Source of the DNA: Granulosicoccaceae bacterium
GTDB taxonomy: Bacteria > Pseudomonadota > Gammaproteobacteria > DAOVJZ01
Direction of reading: 5' to 3'
DNA length: 20,184 nucleotides
NCBI GenBank assembly: GCA_030632035.1
Contig: DAOVJZ010000004.1
Span: forward strand, 1 to 20,184
Shown: in pieces, positions 15,887-20,184 of the stretch
How the letters are laid out: each line of letters opens with the position of its first letter
Numbering within the stretch: the first letter of the stretch is position 1
Program-made: the position numbers and the translations under genes
Notes under the pieces: generated by a model
What the model was told of the DNA's origin: nothing
The model's input: only the letters and a program-made list of their open reading frames with translations
The model's database searches: none

Positions 15887-18800
15887 ATGAGTGGGGCAGT
15901 AGTGAAAGAGAACAAGTTGCTTGATAAAGCACGGAAGTTTATTGAATCAGGCAACCTTGATGAAGCCGAGGGCTTGTTAAATAAATTATTAAATAAAAGC
16001 AAAAAAAACATTGAGGCTTTATTTTTATCGGGGTGTATTAAATTTAATAGAAATGAATTTAGCAAAGCGGTTGATATATTTAAAACAATTTTAAACAAAA
16101 ACCCAGAGAATTTGTCTATACACCTTAATCTAGGTGTGGCATTGAATGGTCTAAAAGATTATGACAATGCAATGTTACATCTTAAGAAGGTTATATCTAA
16201 ACAGCCGGATAATTTTATTGCCCATTATAATTTGGGAAGTTCATATAAGCATCTCCAACTCTACCAAGAAGCAAAATCTTCATATCTCAAGGTTATATCA
16301 ATCAATCCAGACTATAAACCAGTATATGGGAGTATAGGGTTTATTTACAACAGACTGGGTGAATATCAGGAAGCAGCAAATGCTTTCTTGAAAGAGGTTG
16401 AGTTGAAACCTTCTGATAATGCTTATGTGAATTTAATGGCATCTTTAAACGAAGTTAAATCACCTCAGGTATATAAATATGCTTTAGATGCTATTTCATT
16501 ACCTAATGCAACTAACGCTCTTGTTTATGCATATTCTGTTTTAATTGATGCCTGCGACGGGGATGTGGTAGAGCAGATTCAGGACAAGGTATTATCTATT
16601 GCAAGTAGAGATGAAATAAAGACAGGTGTTTTACAGGATATACTTTTAGTCTCGAATAGCCGTTCAAATATTGATCCTGAAACCATATTTTATATACATA
16701 AACTTTGGGGGAAGAGGGTGTTGAATGGTTGTGAACAGCATCATTATTCTAAACAGATATCAACTACTGACAAGCTTCGTATTGGTTATCTTTCAGCAGA
16801 CTTCCGTGCACATTCTGTTGGAATGTTTATTCATAATATTATTCGATCACATAATAAAGATTTATTTGATATTTATTGTTATTCGAACACATCTAGCAAA
16901 GACTCATTAACAAACAATATTATTGAGGCTGCTCATAATTATATTGATGTGAGCTTGATGACGGATAAGGAAATAGCAAACAAGATTCATGATGATGGAA
17001 TACACATACTGGTTGATCTTGCAGGGCACACAACAAATACTGGTGTTGGTGCCTTGGCATACTCACCAGCACCGGTTCAAATTACCTATCTTGGATATCC
17101 AAATACCACAGGATTGGAAACAGTAGATTATCGTATAACTGATAATTATGCAGAAAGTGATGAAGGGACATTGTATTTAGAAGAGTTACTCAAGATGCCA
17201 AGTTCATTTTTATGTTTTGGGGATTTTATAGAAAGAGAAATAGAGAGTGTAGTACCTGCCGCAAGAAATAATTATATAACGTTCGCATCATTTAATAATA
17301 TTAGAAAATTAACGCCAGACGCTATACGTGTTTGGAGCAATATACTTAAAGAAGTAGAACATTCAAAGCTGATATTAAAAGCGAGTCGTATTGCTTTAGA
17401 TTATGTGAAAGAAAATATTTTACTTATGTTTAAACGTCATGGTATTGAAAAAGAACGTATTGTACTTCGGGGGCTAACTGCTTCTAAAGCCGAACATCTG
17501 GATATGTATAATCAGGTTGATATTTCATTAGATACTTATCCATATAATGGTACAACGACAACCTGTGAAGCATTATGGATGGGTGTACCTGTGATCACTT
17601 TAGTCGGGAAACAACATGCACAACGTGTTTCATATTCAATATTAAAGAATATTGAAGTTGAAGATACTATTACATTTACAGAAGAAGAATATATAGATAA
17701 AGCTGTTGAATTGGCCACTAATCCTGAGAAATTAAAATCCTTGCGAGCAAGGATACCGACTGCAATCCGTGAATCAATATTGTGTAATCCTGAGAAATTT
17801 ACCCGCCAACTGGAAGATTTATACCGTCAGGCATGGGGGAAAAAAATGAGCAATGAATATTCTAATGGAGCAATTAGCGATTCTCCTCAATCTGTTAAGC
17901 CAGAGGAAATTCAAATAAATAATACAATAGAAACATCTGGTAGCATTCAACCAGAGTCAGGCCAATGGGTTGATTATATTGCTCGGTTTCCTTACGCAAT
18001 AATATTACTTCCTATATGGGAGAGATATCTTAATGAGCATGGGCAGGATAAAGTATGGCTACTACATCAAATGGCGCTAGACTATTATGCCGCTGCTCAT
18101 GAACAGAATGTTTCTGACAAAATACATCAACAGTGTTTACAGGCCGGCTATCAAATATTATTACAATTACTTGATGTTTCTGAAAACATATCAATATTAC
18201 AATCTTTTGCAAGAATTGCCATAGAGCTTAAAGAGTATAACTATGCCCTTCGTGCACTTGATTCTATATCTAAAATGCTTACAAGAGATGAAAAGATGGA
18301 TTTATCTGAGCCTTTTATTTCCGTGAGCGAGAATTTTGAAGTGCAGGATCCTGAAGGTGAAATAGGTGAATGGGTTGCCGGGGCTGTGTTGAAAAAAACA
18401 AGGCAATTACAGGAATTAGTGGTTATAAATGAGGCACAAGATACAGAAGTGGAGAAGGATAGTAACAAAACAAGACGATTGCATATAGGAGGAAAGCAGG
18501 CTCATCCGGAATGGGAAATAATAAATGCAATTGCTGCACCTGAAGTTGATCATGTCGGGAATGCAAAGGATTTATCACGTTTTGAAGATAATACATTCTC
18601 AGAACTATATGGATCACATGTGCTTGAGCATTTTGATTATGCAAAAGAACTTAATGAGGTGTTGCTGGAATGGTACAGGGTGCTCAAGCCAGGTGGAAAG
18701 TTATATATCAGCGTGCCTGATCTCAATGTGTTGTCAGAGTTAATTCTAAAAAAAGATAAGCTGGATTTAAATCAGCGATTTCATGTAATGCGAATGATGT

Positions 18801-19786
18801 TTGGAGGACAAGTTGATGAGTACGATTACCATAAAGTGGGTTTAAACTTTGATTTTTTACAGAGTTATCTTATAGAAGCCGAGTATACCAATATAAGGAA
18901 GGTAGATGAATTTAGTATTTTTGAGGATACAAGTAATTTTAAGCCATATGGTGTGCCAATTAGTTTGAATGTGATTGCTGAAAAACCAGAAGTAAAGAAA
19001 ACAGGTGATAAAAAGATCCTTACCGCAGCAAAAGCTATCGATATATTTAGTGATGATACGTTTTTGGTGTCTTATCCAAGGTCGGGTAATACATGGATGC
19101 GCTTTATGCTTGCATCAGCTTTAAAAACAACAGGAGAAGTTAATTTTTCAAATATAGAAGAGTTTATACCAGACTTGTATAGTAATAGTAATATAAGTTT
19201 GTCAAAAATAGTAAGACCTAGGATTATTAAATCTCATGAGAAATATAATCCAGGTTATCCCAAAGTGATTTATATGTATCGAGATGTAAGAGATGTATTA
19301 ATGTCATTTTTTTATTATTTAAACAAGATTGGCAATGATTTTATTTTTGATGATTATTTTGAAAAATTTCTTACTAAAGATTTGGTTTCAACCAGATGTG
19401 ATTTTAATATTGGAACTTGGTATGAAAATTTGACTAGTTGGTTTGAACATAAGGATGAGATTGTACTGGTTAAATATGAAGATATATTAGAACATCCAGT
19501 AGATGGGATATGTAATATTTTTAACGGACTCAATCTTGAATATGATAAAAATATTATAAAATCGATTGTTGATAAGCATACTTTTTCCAAGATGCAATCA
19601 AAGGAAGAATCAGAAAAAGACAAGGATATTGCTTACCTTAAAAACTCTGAAAAGAGTCTTTTCATTCGTAAAGGAAAAAGTGGAGAGTGGAAGGAATATC
19701 TTACCGATAGGCATAAAGATCGGATCAAGGAACTTTATGGAGAGATATTAATCGAGCTAGGTTATGAGCAGGATACAAATTGGTAG
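15887..19786 (+). CDS. Fused TPR / O-GlcNAc transferase-like / SAM methyltransferase / PAPS sulfotransferase, likely flagellin glycan modification
   Basis: A 1299-residue cytoplasmic protein with no signal or membrane segment. Five TPR units (about 8-180) and more helices lead into a SPINDLY/OGT-type glycosyltransferase (296-653). It shows GYLSADFRAHSVG (H309, at the position of the catalytic-region His of human OGT), VDLAGHT (H381), FNNIRKLTP (K474, at the UDP-binding Lys) and DTYPYNGTTTTCEALWMG (549-566). After a polar linker (655-693) comes a helical region (694-850), then a class I methyltransferase (862-1033; LHIGG 865-869, HVLEHF, LKPGGKLYISVPD). Last is a sulfotransferase with the PAPS loop YPRSGNTW (1063-1070), catalytic-type H1117 (KSHE), YRDVRDVLMSFF (R1132, S1140) and RKGKSGEW (1261-1268). 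It lies between flgL and flagellin, so flagellin is the likely target (inference). The ATG has almost no ribosome site, and the gene is AT-richer than its neighbours. An A7/ATGA junction at 17840-17849 may separate two genes. Confidence 0.9.
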   Translation: MSGAVVKENKLLDKARKFIESGNLDEAEGLLNKLLNKSKKNIEALFLSGCIKFNRNEFSKAVDIFKTILNKNPENLSIHLNLGVALNGLKDYDNAMLHLKKVISKQPDNFIAHYNLGSSYKHLQLYQEAKSSYLKVISINPDYKPVYGSIGFIYNRLGEYQEAANAFLKEVELKPSDNAYVNLMASLNEVKSPQVYKYALDAISLPNATNALVYAYSVLIDACDGDVVEQIQDKVLSIASRDEIKTGVLQDILLVSNSRSNIDPETIFYIHKLWGKRVLNGCEQHHYSKQISTTDKLRIGYLSADFRAHSVGMFIHNIIRSHNKDLFDIYCYSNTSSKDSLTNNIIEAAHNYIDVSLMTDKEIANKIHDDGIHILVDLAGHTTNTGVGALAYSPAPVQITYLGYPNTTGLETVDYRITDNYAESDEGTLYLEELLKMPSSFLCFGDFIEREIESVVPAARNNYITFASFNNIRKLTPDAIRVWSNILKEVEHSKLILKASRIALDYVKENILLMFKRHGIEKERIVLRGLTASKAEHLDMYNQVDISLDTYPYNGTTTTCEALWMGVPVITLVGKQHAQRVSYSILKNIEVEDTITFTEEEYIDKAVELATNPEKLKSLRARIPTAIRESILCNPEKFTRQLEDLYRQAWGKKMSNEYSNGAISDSPQSVKPEEIQINNTIETSGSIQPESGQWVDYIARFPYAIILLPIWERYLNEHGQDKVWLLHQMALDYYAAAHEQNVSDKIHQQCLQAGYQILLQLLDVSENISILQSFARIAIELKEYNYALRALDSISKMLTRDEKMDLSEPFISVSENFEVQDPEGEIGEWVAGAVLKKTRQLQELVVINEAQDTEVEKDSNKTRRLHIGGKQAHPEWEIINAIAAPEVDHVGNAKDLSRFEDNTFSELYGSHVLEHFDYAKELNEVLLEWYRVLKPGGKLYISVPDLNVLSELILKKDKLDLNQRFHVMRMMFGGQVDEYDYHKVGLNFDFLQSYLIEAEYTNIRKVDEFSIFEDTSNFKPYGVPISLNVIAEKPEVKKTGDKKILTAAKAIDIFSDDTFLVSYPRSGNTWMRFMLASALKTTGEVNFSNIEEFIPDLYSNSNISLSKIVRPRIIKSHEKYNPGYPKVIYMYRDVRDVLMSFFYYLNKIGNDFIFDDYFEKFLTKDLVSTRCDFNIGTWYENLTSWFEHKDEIVLVKYEDILEHPVDGICNIFNGLNLEYDKNIIKSIVDKHTFSKMQSKEESEKDKDIAYLKNSEKSLFIRKGKSGEWKEYLTDRHKDRIKELYGEILIELGYEQDTNW
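17835..17849 (+). other. G5-A7-TGA junction with internal ATG at the transferase/methyltransferase boundary
   Basis: Five G (17835-17839) run into seven A (17840-17846) and then TGA. ATG at 17846-17848 is in frame (Met654) and overlaps the TGA as ATGA. With one A fewer, the upstream frame would end here as ...WGKK-stop, directly after the glycosyltransferase domain. With one A more it ends four codons later. The G-run six bases before the ATG could act as a weak ribosome site. So this is the layout of a stop/start overlap converted to a fusion by one base, or a slippage site, or a homopolymer sequencing error. Confidence 0.5.
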
Positions 19787-20009
19787 ACTTTGGAGCCAAA
19801 AATAGTAGAAAACCTTGGACTATATCTTTCTGCTTCCCAAACGTACGATATTTAGTAAATATTCTTTAATTTTATGTGATATCTAGTGTTTTAGTATATT
19901 AATATGTATTAAAATACTTATATTGCAATAATATAACTATATGATATAAATAGATTTTATCTATATTACCTGTTTTTAGGAGTTTTAGGAAAATATTTGA
20001 AGAAATATT

Positions 20010-20036
20010 TAAAGATTCCTTCAAACCTGTCGATGA
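20010..20036 (+). promoter_or_regulatory. Sigma-28 (FliA) promoter of the flagellin gene
   Basis: TAAA (20010-20013), exactly 15 bases, then GTCGATGA (20029-20036): exact -35, six of eight at -10. Start predicted near 20043, giving a leader of about 130 bases. The -10 lies within a small palindrome, CTGTC-GAT-GACAG (20027-20039), which might be an operator or chance. Flagellin genes are classic sigma-28 targets. Confidence 0.75.
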
Positions 20037-20109
20037 CAGTACCGGGAGCGGTGAATATTTCCAATTTGTGGAAGTATATCCGCTAGGTATAAAGCTCTAC
20101 CTTCGGTGC

Positions 20110-20140
20110 AACCCTGCGCTGGCCCAAGCCGCGTGGGGTT
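20110..20140 (+). other. Strong hairpin in the flagellin mRNA leader
   Basis: AACCCTGCGC (20110-20119) pairs with GCGTGGGGTT (20131-20140), two of the ten pairs being G-T. The stem continues past one bulged T as GGC/GCC around a CCAA loop, about 13 pairs in all. It is by far the most GC-rich patch near the gene and ends about 20 bases before the ribosome site (AGGAG). It may stabilise the mRNA 5' end or control translation. The following TATTGTTTCT has some T, so early termination is a weaker alternative. Confidence 0.55.
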
Positions 20141-20172
20141 TATTGTTTCTGAGGGTTATAGGAGAAAATATA

Positions 20173-20184
20173 ATGGCTCAAATT
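20173..20184 (+). CDS. fliC: Flagellin, first four codons only (cut by window edge)
   Basis: ATG at 20173 begins MAQI, the usual opening of bacterial flagellins (MAQxINTN in the family). ATAGGAGAAAATATA places a good AGGAG ribosome site eight bases before it. A sigma-28 promoter upstream and the position after flgKL and a glycosylation gene support flagellin. Only 12 bases are visible, so the identity rests on context. Confidence 0.68.

Larger units (their letters stand above)
19787..20172. other. AT-rich spacer and leader before flagellin (no gene)
   Basis: No credible reading frame on either strand. The first 60 bases after the glycosylation gene hold no GC-rich hairpin with T-run, so no clear terminator is seen. 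From about 19850 to 20010 the DNA is strongly AT-rich with small palindromes (for example TATTGCAATA) and a repeated AAATATTT just upstream of the promoter, which could serve as an UP-like element or a silencer-binding stretch. The rest is the promoter and the leader of the flagellin gene. Confidence 0.6.

Noticed and set aside
15856..16098. 80-codon minus-strand frame over the start of the glycosylation gene
   Set aside because: It lies opposite the TPR coding region, and its product is an Asn/Leu/Phe-rich reverse image of the Lys/Asn/Leu codons there.
1..20184. CRISPR arrays, tRNA or rRNA genes, insertion sequences, integrases, toxin-antitoxin pairs
   Set aside because: No regularly spaced repeats, cloverleaf structures, transposase motifs or small paired genes were seen on either strand.

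Overview
This window is a polar-type flagellar locus from a gammaproteobacterium. It carries the whole rod, hook, ring and hook-junction gene set (flgB to flgL). To its left lie the chemotaxis genes cheV and cheR and a divergent flgA-flgM-flgN group. To its right is a very large flagellar glycosylation-type gene, and the first codons of what looks like a flagellin gene. The order flgNMA < > cheV-cheR-flgBCDEFGHIJKL, with sigma-54 (RpoN) and sigma-28 (FliA) type promoters, is what is known from Vibrio, Pseudomonas, Shewanella, Marinobacter and relatives. The species cannot be named from the sequence. The palindromic intergenic repeats (TAGCCCGGAT type and TAGGAGCG type) also fit environmental Gammaproteobacteria.

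Layout. 1-1473, minus strand: flgN (cut by the window edge), flgM (anti-sigma-28) behind its own sigma-28 promoter, and flgA behind a sigma-54-like promoter. 1631-3622, plus strand: cheV behind a sigma-28 promoter, then cheR. 3623-4084: a 462-base gene-free stretch packed with nested palindromic repeats and ending in a consensus sigma-54 promoter. 4085-11841: flgB, C, D, E, F, G, H, I, J in tight succession. 11872-15737: flgK and flgL, behind an exact-consensus sigma-28 promoter embedded in the last codons of flgJ. 15887-19786: one 1299-residue reading frame joining TPR repeats, a SPINDLY/OGT-type O-GlcNAc transferase domain, a helical region, an S-adenosylmethionine (SAM) methyltransferase and a PAPS-dependent sulfotransferase. 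19787-20172: an AT-rich spacer holding a sigma-28 promoter and a strong leader hairpin. 20173-20184: the start of the flagellin gene.

How it works together. Sigma-54 promoters would drive the middle genes (flgB-J, flgA). Completion of the hook exports FlgM, helped by FlgN as the FlgK/FlgL chaperone, and frees sigma-28. Sigma-28 then fires cheV, flgKL, flgM, flagellin and probably the glycosylation gene. The most novel element is that glycosylation gene. Its position and possible sigma-28 promoter suggest it decorates flagellin with a glycan that could then be methylated and sulfated by the same polypeptide. The junction between its glycosyltransferase half and its methyltransferase/sulfotransferase half lies on an A7 tract with an ATGA overlap. 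This looks like a scar of, or a switch between, two separate genes. FlgK and FlgL also share a diverged inserted region of about 200 residues.

All calls were made by reading the sequence by eye. No database search, structure prediction or statistical test was run.
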